A stretch of 64,000 nucleotides of DNA, taken from the NCBI RefSeq assembly GCF_001956295.1, contig NZ_MRTD01000004.1, positions 310,001 to 374,000 on the forward strand, written 5' to 3'. Shown one piece after another: positions 1-7,622 of the stretch (position 1 is the stretch's first letter; every line of letters begins with the position of its first letter). Source of the stretch: Paenibacillus sp. FSL A5-0031. GTDB taxonomy: Bacteria > Bacillota > Bacilli > Paenibacillales > Paenibacillaceae. Under the pieces are notes generated by a model, which was given only the letters and a program-made list of their open reading frames with translations, searched no databases and was not told where the DNA came from. The position numbers and the translations under genes are program-made.

Positions 1-110
1 CTTTCGCTAACGGCACTCTGTTCCGCCGCATAGGATGACAGGGGGACGAACAGCAGCGCAAGCATACCTGTTATGAGCAAATATTGAGCCTTTAATCGCA
101 ATCTTTTCAT
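1..110 (-). CDS. N-terminus of a secreted protein (cut by window edge)
   Basis: Only the first 36 codons are present; the gene runs off the left edge. The start is an ATG at 108-110 with an AGGAGG site six bases upstream (115-120). The visible N-terminus begins MKRLRLKAQYLLITGM and continues through a hydrophobic stretch to a Ser-Tyr-Ala-Ala motif. That is a typical Sec signal peptide with a probable cleavage after SYA. The mature protein is outside the window, so function cannot be called. Confidence is high that this is a real start and signal peptide. Confidence 0.75.
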   Translation of the reverse strand, partial: MKRLRLKAQYLLITGMLALLFVPLSSYAAEQSAVSE

Positions 111-252
111 AAATGCCTCCTTTTTCCTCATCTATCTAATTTTATAAAATTATTCATTTCGAATAATAATATATCATATAAGTTCTCGTTTTGAATATAT
201 AAATGAAAGCGCATTGCCCCGCCTTTCTAAAACAAGCATGATATTTAACATC

Positions 253-564
253 TCATTGAGATTCATTCAACAATTCCTCAATATGATCGACCGTGCGCCG
301 GACGTGAGACCAATATTCGGCCGCCTTCGCTTTCCTCCCCCTTTCCTGATTAGAGAAATTGGTTATCCTGAAATAATTCGAACAAAGCTTGAATGGCAGC
401 TTGGGTCGCCAGTGTTTCATACTCGAGTAAGTAATAGGTGACTTGGTAACTAGTCGGTTTCGGCAGGTTGTTTGGATCGAGTTCCTTGTAATCTCCGAAG
501 GTTTCTCCAGAGCGGCATCGGGAATGATATCAAGTAAAATGTGCTCTTTTAGAATAAACTTCAA
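253..564 (-). pseudogene. frameshifted small gene remnant, unknown family
   Basis: An open frame starting at TTG 564 encodes 103 residues, but its middle part reads like out-of-frame sequence. The alternative minus-strand frame over about 362-510 gives protein-like sequence (FGDYKELDPNNLP, then YYLLEYETLATQAAIQALF). The outer parts (ILLDIIPDAALE and EYWSHVRRTVDHIEELL) look genuine in the first frame. The simplest reading is one gene with two compensating indels, or a decayed gene. I do not recognise the family. It lies just downstream of the lipoprotein gene at 573-1073 on the same strand. Confidence 0.5.
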
Positions 565-572
565 ACTAACAG

Positions 573-1073
573 CTAATTGATAGTAAACTCCGCCGCCAAA
601 AAGTAAGTATCGTAGTCGCCTGCTTTTCTAAAATCGAGTATATCTTTCACTATTCGGTATTCACCAGTAACCAGTCTTCCATAGAGCCAATTCCAATCAA
701 CTGTCCATTCGCTAACATTTAAAGTTTCCAAGCCATGTCCAATACTATTAAATCCGTAATTACCATCTATAGTAACAGGGACTTGATACCAACTACCCTC
801 CATTTTCTTTTCCAACAAAAAATATTCACCATAAATACATTGCTTACCAGAGTTATTATCAAATACTACAGTCAATTCAGTAGTGGTGACCGTTCCTTTC
901 TTAACAGACATCGTTACTCCTTCAAGGTCGTTGATAGTTTTATATTTTGTAAGTTCCCAATCAGTATTTTCTCCTGTATTAGTCTCTTCATTAGCATTAG
1001 AGCATCCGACTATTAGGATAAGACAAAGTACGATGCACAGAGTAAGAACAGATGAACAAGATAACTTCTTCAT
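573..1073 (-). CDS. lipoprotein with a bacterial Ig-like domain
   Basis: This 166-residue protein begins with a lipoprotein signal peptide whose lipobox is LIVGC, with Cys at about residue 24, so it should be tethered to the outer face of the membrane. The rest (GVTMSVKKGTVTTTELTVVF, then YGEYFLLEKK, GSWYQVP, LYGRLVTGEYRIVK) has the pattern of a single Ig-like beta-sandwich domain common in Bacillota lipoproteins. The start has a GAGGGTGG site seven bases upstream. A small ORF ends 13 bases upstream on the same strand, so the two are probably co-transcribed. The molecular role is unknown. Confidence 0.75.
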   Translation of the reverse strand: MKKLSCSSVLTLCIVLCLILIVGCSNANEETNTGENTDWELTKYKTINDLEGVTMSVKKGTVTTTELTVVFDNNSGKQCIYGEYFLLEKKMEGSWYQVPVTIDGNYGFNSIGHGLETLNVSEWTVDWNWLYGRLVTGEYRIVKDILDFRKAGDYDTYFLAAEFTIN

Positions 1074-1086
1074 TTAGAAACCACCC

Positions 1087-1218
1087 TCATTTGTTATAAA
1101 TCCGTTTCAACATAAAAACGAGCTCGTCAGCAGTTTTGTTGCGTAAAACTGCCCGTTCGTTTAATAATCGCTCCTCGTTTAACCCAAACGCAGCTTTAAA
1201 TGTCTTACTCTCATCCAT
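1087..1218 (-). CDS. small 43-residue protein or gene remnant
   Basis: A minus-strand frame of 43 codons begins at ATG 1218 and reads MDESKTFKAAFGLNEERLL, ending in DELVFMLKRIYNK. The sequence is charged and helical with normal amino-acid usage, unlike the shadow frames around it. It ends 13 bases before the lipoprotein start at 1073, which suggests an operon. No good ribosome binding site precedes the ATG, so it may be the 3' end of a gene that lost its front. The upstream frame is closed by TAA nine codons before the ATG. Function unknown. Confidence 0.45.
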   Translation of the reverse strand: MDESKTFKAAFGLNEERLLNERAVLRNKTADELVFMLKRIYNK

Positions 1219-1289
1219 ATTAGAATGGACATAATCAAGCTTCCATTAAGAGTACCGCTATTTCGTGCTACAAATGACGCTGCAATATA

Positions 1290-1334
1290 CAAAAAAAGAA
1301 CCTTCAAGCGGCTCCATAGGCGGCTGAAGGTTCT
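1290..1334 (-). terminator. intrinsic terminator of the PHP-SLH gene
   Basis: The arms at 1298-1310 and 1321-1333 (GAACCTTCA with TGAAGGTTC plus inner pairs) form a hairpin. On the minus strand it is followed by seven T residues. It lies just beyond the stop codon of the gene at 1342-4023. Confidence 0.8.
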
Positions 1335-1341
1335 TTCGTAT

Positions 1342-4023
1342 TTAAATATGCAAGTAATCAAGCAGCCTGAAAATCATGGCCGCGGCTTCCGCTCGGCTTG
1401 CTGCACGATCCGAACGGAACGTTAGATCGGTATAGCCCGTGATAATACCTTCCGAAACCGCACGGTTGATGGAGTCCTTCGCCCATGCCGGGATAGCAGC
1501 TGCGTCTTTAAATGCCATTTCCGCACTTGCTGGCTGCTGCTCGTTAGCCTTTAAAGCATTCGCAATCATGACTGACATCTCAGCGCGTGTAATCGTTTGA
1601 TTTGGCTTGAAAAACATCTTCCCGTTTTGCTCGTAGCCTTTCAAAATACCCACTTGCACCGCAGCAGCTACATCAGCTCCAGCCCATGCTGGAATGTCGC
1701 TGTTATCCGCAAAGCCTGCAGCTCCTGAAGCCGCTGGCAGTCCCAGAGCTTGCACGATCATTTTGGCAAAGGCAGCACGGGTAACCTTCTCTTCTGGATG
1801 GAATGTCCCATCCTCAAAACCTTGAATTACGTTCATGCCAAGCAAGCGATCCGCAAATGGTGCCACCCAGTGCGTTGTCGCATCAGAGAACAGCTTTGCT
1901 TCTGCTTGGAAAACCGCAAATTTAGTAAAGTGGTTCACCTTTGCTGAAATTGTGCCATCTGCTTTGACAATGCCGCCAACATAAATCCAACGCTTTTGCA
2001 GCTCGTTATAATAATAGATGGCCGCTTTTTTGCCCGATTGGACTTGATCCTTCTTGTAGTTGAAGTTAATTTCAACCGGTTTGTTGAATTGGTTGCCTGC
2101 TGTGCTTTGGAATTCGACCATCGGACTAAGCGCCTCAAGCGTCCCAGCCGACGGTGCCTCATTCGCCCCTACAACCTTAGCGCTTATTTTTCCGTTAACA
2201 ACTGCAGCGCCTGCTGGCACATTAAAGCTGATAACATCTTTAATTGCGCCATCAGCCCCTTTCGACGCATCCAAGTCTACTTCTACAGAAGTAGCTGGAG
2301 CCGGAGGAGGCGTCACGATCGGTCCTGGACCTGGATCTGTGTTGCCATCGTCTTTTGGCTCACTCGTTACAAAGATAGGATTCGAATAAAACCAAAGATC
2401 CTTGTAGTTGCGATCGTTAATTTCATTAAACCGTTTCATATAACGGATATCTAGATCCTCAATCGTTGTATCGTCTTCTGTTCTGACGTCAATGAGCGGC
2501 TCGCCGTTTTCAGTTTCGCCAGCTACATTTTCGCCAAGATTAGTGCCTCTTAGTCTAAAATACTGATCTTTGTAAGTTGGATCGAGATCATACGTGATGA
2601 CATTGTAGCCTTCCGCGTCTGTTGTCCAGTCTTCGCTCGTGAATCTGGCAATGACCTTCGTTGAGTCATTCGTTTCTTTGTTGTATTCATCCGTACCAGG
2701 CTTAACCTCACCTGTAACATCACCGGCTATCAAATCTATGTGGTCAACCTTAACGGCATTTGTCACGTCACTTTGGTAAATATATTTGTCATTGATTGCT
2801 GGGTTTTCACTTTTAATCACGGCGTAATTGTTTGTCTGCGGGCTTTTGAAACGAATGGTCAGCTTAAGCGCATCGCCATCCTTCACCTTCAAGTTTTGCC
2901 CCATTTCGCCTTTGTTTGCACCGTTAGTAATCGTGAAATCTAGTTCATTAATTAGATCACCTGTTGTCGAAAATGATTTGCCTGAACGCATGCCGTCCAG
3001 CACAGCTGCCATGTCGCTGCCTTCTACCCATGTATAATTTTTGGAATATTCACCCGGCGCGTAGCCACTGGAATAAAGACCTTGCGATACTTTGAAATGG
3101 GAATCCGAGTTGGTGAAATTCCAAAACCGGCGACCTTCTCCAAGCAGCGCGTCCCACACCCCGCCAACCTTAGCAATCATATAGTCGGAGCCGCCGTACG
3201 TCTTGGTCTTGGGATTATTTTGATTCAAGCCGGCTCTATCTGGCTCCATCTGATTGCCTGGCATGCCCTCCATCCCAAAAAAGATGTTTGGCGCTATATT
3301 GTTAAAATCACGTATATCTGAAATTCGAAAAATCGCATTGCCATTGACAAGCTTTCTGGATGGATGATTAATGATCATATAGCTGGAATCTGCATAATTT
3401 GTTTTCAACCACTTCACAGCATCGCGCGCGGTAGCCGCATTTAGTGCAGGTCGCGTAGGGTACTGCAATTTCCACTCCGCTACAACTGCCGGGTCAAACA
3501 TGCTCTCCGGGCGATCCGTATACAAATATTCAAAAAGGCTCGTTGCCTTTAAGCTGCTTTCTTCGCTATCCGCTAATATGCCTGCTCCGACATGATCGTA
3601 GGTTGGCATATCCCACTCAAACCCTGAAAAAATAATTTTATCCTTGTACTTTCCTGCGTCTTTTAGTTTACTAATGATGTTTACCTGATATTTATTAACA
3701 GCATCTTTAAATGATATCGGAGAGGGAAGCGAGTTTCCTTCATCATCCCGCTTTGAACTTCTCAGATGATCAGATAAATTCATCCAGTCCATCCCATAGG
3801 TTTCAAAAGCTTGATCGAGCACCGTCTGAACTGATTGCTGCGCATCATCTGAAACGTAGGTATGGGCATGGTATTCCCCTGCCATCCATTTTCCAGTTCC
3901 TGAAGTCCCAGCCGACTGGTTGCCGGCTTCTGCGAATGTTGTTGTCAACGCTATATTTTGCCCTGCAAAGCTTGCTGTTAAAATAAAAGCTGCTGCCAGC
4001 TTGGCCCACTTATTAGATAACAT
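1342..4023 (-). CDS. PHP-domain (CehA/McbA-type) surface protein with three SLH domains
   Basis: This 893-residue exported protein has a signal peptide at about 1-32. A PHP/CehA-McbA-like metal-dependent phosphoesterase domain spans about 45-370; its first metal motif is HAH in GEYHAHTYVSDDA, and later His/Asp motifs include NLSDH, NHPSRK and TNSDSHF. The central region is beta-rich, then a Pro/Gly linker (GPGPIVTPPPAPA) leads to a ZU5-like beta domain at about 585-710. Three SLH repeats (about 715-893; for example GFEDGTFHPEEKVTRAAFAK) should attach it to secondary cell-wall polymer. The ATG has a GGAGG site eight bases upstream. The enzymatic substrate is unknown. Confidence 0.85.
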   Translation of the reverse strand: MLSNKWAKLAAAFILTASFAGQNIALTTTFAEAGNQSAGTSGTGKWMAGEYHAHTYVSDDAQQSVQTVLDQAFETYGMDWMNLSDHLRSSKRDDEGNSLPSPISFKDAVNKYQVNIISKLKDAGKYKDKIIFSGFEWDMPTYDHVGAGILADSEESSLKATSLFEYLYTDRPESMFDPAVVAEWKLQYPTRPALNAATARDAVKWLKTNYADSSYMIINHPSRKLVNGNAIFRISDIRDFNNIAPNIFFGMEGMPGNQMEPDRAGLNQNNPKTKTYGGSDYMIAKVGGVWDALLGEGRRFWNFTNSDSHFKVSQGLYSSGYAPGEYSKNYTWVEGSDMAAVLDGMRSGKSFSTTGDLINELDFTITNGANKGEMGQNLKVKDGDALKLTIRFKSPQTNNYAVIKSENPAINDKYIYQSDVTNAVKVDHIDLIAGDVTGEVKPGTDEYNKETNDSTKVIARFTSEDWTTDAEGYNVITYDLDPTYKDQYFRLRGTNLGENVAGETENGEPLIDVRTEDDTTIEDLDIRYMKRFNEINDRNYKDLWFYSNPIFVTSEPKDDGNTDPGPGPIVTPPPAPATSVEVDLDASKGADGAIKDVISFNVPAGAAVVNGKISAKVVGANEAPSAGTLEALSPMVEFQSTAGNQFNKPVEINFNYKKDQVQSGKKAAIYYYNELQKRWIYVGGIVKADGTISAKVNHFTKFAVFQAEAKLFSDATTHWVAPFADRLLGMNVIQGFEDGTFHPEEKVTRAAFAKMIVQALGLPAASGAAGFADNSDIPAWAGADVAAAVQVGILKGYEQNGKMFFKPNQTITRAEMSVMIANALKANEQQPASAEMAFKDAAAIPAWAKDSINRAVSEGIITGYTDLTFRSDRAASRAEAAAMIFRLLDYLHI

Positions 4024-4270
4024 GTTATAATCCTCCGTTATAATGTTATAATTGCCATCTGCCTATATCATGTTAGCTATGCCGCTAATGCTGACCTCCT
4101 ATTACGATTGATTTGAACAGCTCCACCCAAATGACCACATGTCTAAAATAAGAGATTGCTAAGGCTCTGTCTATGCTTTTGGAGCAAACGATATAATTTC
4201 TTAACATTAGAGATTGGAGCAAAAAAATCTATTCACATAGGAGCTTCGTTGTATACTGGCCCCAACTATA

Positions 4271-4320
4271 AAAAAACAGCGGCAGTCGTGGACGGAAAAA
4301 AAAGTCCTAAACTGCCGCTG
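4271..4320 (-). terminator. intrinsic terminator downstream of murD
   Basis: CAGCGGCAGT at 4277-4286 pairs with ACTGCCGCTG at 4311-4320. On the minus strand the hairpin is followed by a T-run at 4271-4276. The region 4024-4270 holds only the upstream region of the SLH gene; I see no further gene or clear promoter there. Confidence 0.75.
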
Positions 4321-4407
4321 TATTATTGAGCTAACGTTACCCATTCCCGTTTACTACACATGAGGGCAATCAGGATTTCCCGGAAAACGCCTGTGTCTTA
4401 TTCAATC

Positions 4408-5733
4408 CTATCTCTCCGAACGACGCAGCGTCCCGACCAGCTCTACAAAGTGGCGCCCGCGTTCTTCAAAGTTGCAGTATTGGTCAAACGCAGTGCAGGC
4501 AGGGCTCAGCAGCACCGTGTCGCCCGATGCGGCTAGCTTGTGCGCATACGCCACGGCCTCGGCCAAGCCTTCGCAACGGAAAATTGGCGGGCAACTCGGA
4601 ACGCTGCGCGCTGCAGCCTCGATTTGACTGGCCGCTTCGCCGAACAACAGCAACACCTTGACATGATTAGGCAGCAGCCTAGCCATCTCGTCAAAAGGTA
4701 CGTTCTTATCTCTCCCGCCGGCGATCAGCAGCACTCGGCTCTCGTGCGCGTGCAGCGTGGCAATGGTACGGGCGGGGCTGGATCCGATTGAATTGTTGTA
4801 GTAATGTACGCCGTCCACAGTGGCCACGCATTGGTTTCTATGCTCCACGCCGGCAAATGTGCGTACCGTCTCCAGGATTGCCTCGTCCGGCACGGTCCCC
4901 CTCACGGCGGTCACGGCAGCCATAACATTTTCCACGTTATACCACCCGGGCAAACGAATGTCACTGATAGGTACCAGACCATCGATCACTCCATCGCAGA
5001 GCGTGTGCCCGCCGAAATATTTGGTCCGCCCCCGCCCGCGCAGTGTGGCGGTAGCCGGGTTGTCGCCGTTAAGAACGGCAAGGTCGTCAGCACTCTGAAA
5101 ATCCAGCAGGCGACGCTTGGCGGCTGTATATTCATCCATGTCGCGGTGCCAGTCGAGGTGATTGGGCGAGAGGTTGGTAATGACCGCCACATCGGGAGAG
5201 TGCGTCATATCCATCAGCTGAAAGCTGGATAGCTCGACCGCGCACACGTCCAGCGGCGACATCTCGCCCGCGCGCGTCAGCAGTGGCGTGCCAATGTTGC
5301 CTCCCAGATGAACTGTACGCCCCCCGTTTGCCAGCATGTCTGCAATTAACGATGTGGTGGTGGTCTTACCGTCCGAACCGGTCACGCCGAAAATAGGACA
5401 AGGACACAACGCAAAAAACTCCTCCATCTCACTGGTCACACGGCTGCCGCCAGCGCGGGCCGAGTCCAGCGCCGGATGGTCTGGGCGCATGCCCGGAGTG
5501 CGGAACACGATATCGCCCCCAACGCGGTCAAGGTAATTCTCCCCTAGGCGCAACCGGGCGCCTAGATCGTCCCACTCCTCCCGGGGCAGGGCCGGATTGC
5601 GGTCGCGAACGGTGACGTGCGCTCCTGCTGAGCACAGCATTCGAATCAGCGGTGAGTTGCTGACGCCGGCGCCGATGATGGTCACGTCCTGGCCAGCCAG
5701 CGATTGGATATAGGTGTCAAAAGCAGGATTCAT
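4408..5733 (-). CDS. murD: UDP-N-acetylmuramoyl-L-alanine--D-glutamate ligase (isolated copy)
   Basis: MurD adds D-glutamate to UDP-MurNAc-L-Ala in the cytoplasm, a peptidoglycan precursor step. The N-terminal Rossmann-like domain shows TIIGAGVSNSPLIRML. The ATP-binding P-loop is GVTGSDGKTTTTS (about 113-125). The central domain carries the ligase motifs ELSSFQLMD and TNLSPNHLDWH. The start is ATG 5733, with GGAGG five bases upstream; a GTG two codons earlier would overlap that site. At 441 residues it is full length. It stands alone instead of in a division/cell-wall cluster, is visibly richer in G+C than its neighbours, and its GVSNSPLI and GSDGKTTTT signatures resemble clostridial MurD from memory. 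A horizontally acquired extra copy is likely. Confidence 0.9.
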   Translation of the reverse strand: MNPAFDTYIQSLAGQDVTIIGAGVSNSPLIRMLCSAGAHVTVRDRNPALPREEWDDLGARLRLGENYLDRVGGDIVFRTPGMRPDHPALDSARAGGSRVTSEMEEFFALCPCPIFGVTGSDGKTTTTSLIADMLANGGRTVHLGGNIGTPLLTRAGEMSPLDVCAVELSSFQLMDMTHSPDVAVITNLSPNHLDWHRDMDEYTAAKRRLLDFQSADDLAVLNGDNPATATLRGRGRTKYFGGHTLCDGVIDGLVPISDIRLPGWYNVENVMAAVTAVRGTVPDEAILETVRTFAGVEHRNQCVATVDGVHYYNNSIGSSPARTIATLHAHESRVLLIAGGRDKNVPFDEMARLLPNHVKVLLLFGEAASQIEAAARSVPSCPPIFRCEGLAEAVAYAHKLAASGDTVLLSPACTAFDQYCNFEERGRHFVELVGTLRRSER

Positions 5734-5884
5734 AAGCACCTCCGCTTAAAGAATGTCATTAAATCAAATATACCACATATTGGAACCACCCTGCCTGCCC
5801 GTTAGCCGTTCATTCAGCTCAGTAATCAGTCCACAAAGGATGAATTTTTTTCTTTTGACAATGAATGCGCCTCAAAAGCTAGAG

Positions 5885-5914
5885 AAAAAAAATAGGACTA
5901 GAAACTAGCCCTAT
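5885..5914 (-). terminator. intrinsic terminator of the MFS gene
   Basis: ATAGGACTAG at 5892-5901 pairs with CTAGCCCTAT at 5905-5914. A run of T follows on the minus strand (5885-5892). It lies 70 bases beyond the MFS stop codon. Confidence 0.8.
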
Positions 5915-5983
5915 TCCCCTCAATATAAATTAAACGACCCAAATAGATCTAGAAGCACTTATGCACGAACCATACTTTAGCAC

Positions 5984-7183
5984 TCAGCTAGAAATCTCTA
6001 CTTTTGGCACCTCAGCTGCTTTCGGCCGAAATCCAAAACCAAGCAGCGCGAAGATAAGGAAGGCCGCACCTAAAAACAGAAAAATACTATGAACAGAAAC
6101 ATAACGAATCCCATAACCGCCAAGCGTCGGGCCCATGATGCTTCCAATACTAAAGTGAATCGAAGCGATAACATTCGCCGCAGGCAATATCGCCCGAGGC
6201 AGTATATCAGCTGCATAAGCGAGACCTAAAGAGTAAAACGATCCAACCACTCCGCCAGCAATAGCGAATAATACAAAGAGCAGCGCGATATTATCTCCAG
6301 CCACAGGTATAGTGAAAAATACGAGAGCACCTACCACTGCACATCCAATCAAAACCGGCTTCCTGCCGATCCGGTCACTCCAAATGCCAAGCGGCAGCTG
6401 AAGAATTAAAGCCCCGACTCCGAATGCCATAAGCAGAAGCGAAATCCAGTGCTGGCTCAGGTTGATCCGCAATCCATACAACGGAAAGTTGCTATTCATA
6501 GAAGCTTCCATGAGTCCATATAAGAAGCCAGGTATAAGGACAAACCACGCGAGGCGGTAGGTTTTTACAAAGCGATTCTCAGACGCTGTTCCTCGTGCTG
6601 CCCGCTCCGGCATTTCATTCTTCATACGCAGCACAAGCATCAGTACAGTAACAAAAAATAAACTGGACACTAAGAATGGAACAGCCCTTCCAAGCGGAAG
6701 AAGATTGATGCCCAGCGGCCCTAAACTGAAGCCGAGTCCATAAGCCATACCGTACAGCGAAATAAATTTCCCCCGTCGATCCGCTGGACTGGAGCTTACG
6801 ATCCATAACTGCGTCGCATAATGGAGCGAGCTATCGCCGACGCCAACCAGCAAACGCAAGACGAACCATATCGCCAGCGAATGGGTAAATGGAAACAGTA
6901 GATTAGCAAGTGTAACTAATGAAATGCCGACTAAAATGACTTTTTTGTACCCAAAACGCATGACCGGCTTCTCAACGAAAAACATTGTGCAAAAAATTCC
7001 GATATACATTGCAGCTGAATTAATCCCGTTCATATCTGACGATACGCCTGAATCCTCCAGCATAATCGAAAGCAATGGCAGCAGCAGCCCTTGACTCATA
7101 CCGGCTACTACAACAACTAAAAGCAATGTGGTTAAACGAACATGGAAAGAAGGCGAAGCTGAAGCTAAAGCACTTGATGACAA
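5984..7183 (-). CDS. major facilitator superfamily transporter
   Basis: This 399-residue integral membrane protein has about 12 hydrophobic segments and the MFS loop 2-3 region (FFVEKPVMRFGYKKVILVG). A second MFS signature in the C-terminal half reads GIWSDRIGRKPVLIG. The start is a TTG preceded by AAAGGGAG at a ten-base spacing; no better in-frame ATG exists near the N-terminus. It is monocistronic, closed by its own terminator. The direction and substrate of transport cannot be inferred; it could be a drug or metabolite exporter. Confidence 0.8.
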   Translation of the reverse strand: MSSSALASASPSFHVRLTTLLLVVVVAGMSQGLLLPLLSIMLEDSGVSSDMNGINSAAMYIGIFCTMFFVEKPVMRFGYKKVILVGISLVTLANLLFPFTHSLAIWFVLRLLVGVGDSSLHYATQLWIVSSSPADRRGKFISLYGMAYGLGFSLGPLGINLLPLGRAVPFLVSSLFFVTVLMLVLRMKNEMPERAARGTASENRFVKTYRLAWFVLIPGFLYGLMEASMNSNFPLYGLRINLSQHWISLLLMAFGVGALILQLPLGIWSDRIGRKPVLIGCAVVGALVFFTIPVAGDNIALLFVLFAIAGGVVGSFYSLGLAYAADILPRAILPAANVIASIHFSIGSIMGPTLGGYGIRYVSVHSIFLFLGAAFLIFALLGFGFRPKAAEVPKVEISS

Positions 7184-7559
7184 ACCTGTTGCACTCCCTT
7201 TACTAAAACTATCATTCTGATTTTCTCCTTACACATTGTATACCTGAGAGTAAAGACTGACAACCGCTCATTCATTGGCAGCGCCTCTCGCAATCGCCTA
7301 TGCTGATTCAGAATTGCCGGGTGCAGCGATAAGTGATAGATTTTTCTCCCTAAACTACAGGAAAAATCCCCCTTTATTTTTACTCCTTTCCCCCTCAGAA
7401 TAAAAGTTGTTTCCTCTTGAATTAGTCTCCTATTTGCCTATCAAGTTTTCTTACTCCATTGCAAGAAGAGTCGAACTCTATTGTACCTCTCGGTTTGTCG
7501 CCACACTCTAAGTACATCCCATTTATACGGTTAGGAGGTGATGTTTTTAAGAGATTGAA

Positions 7560-7573
7560 TGTAATCGCTTACA
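7560..7573 (+). promoter_or_regulatory. CcpA-binding cre site upstream of the chitinase
   Basis: TGTAATCGCTTACA matches the cre consensus TGWNANCGNTNWCA and is a near-perfect palindrome. It lies 50 bases before the chitinase start, where bound CcpA would block transcription in the presence of preferred sugars. The rest of 7184-7622 holds the two divergent upstream regions; I see no gene there. Confidence 0.75.
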
Positions 7574-7622
7574 AAAAAGGTAGTGGTCAGAAGCTTTATA
7601 TTGAGAAGGGAGATAGTTGACG

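Noticed and set aside
204..217. cre-like sequence TGAAAGCGCATTGC upstream of the left-edge gene
   Set aside because: The last two bases of the consensus do not match and the symmetry is poor, so I do not claim a CcpA site.
7542..7559. five-codon ORF (MFLRD) behind GGAGG before the chitinase
   Set aside because: The spacing to the ATG is only two bases and the frame is too short; more likely chance or part of the leader.
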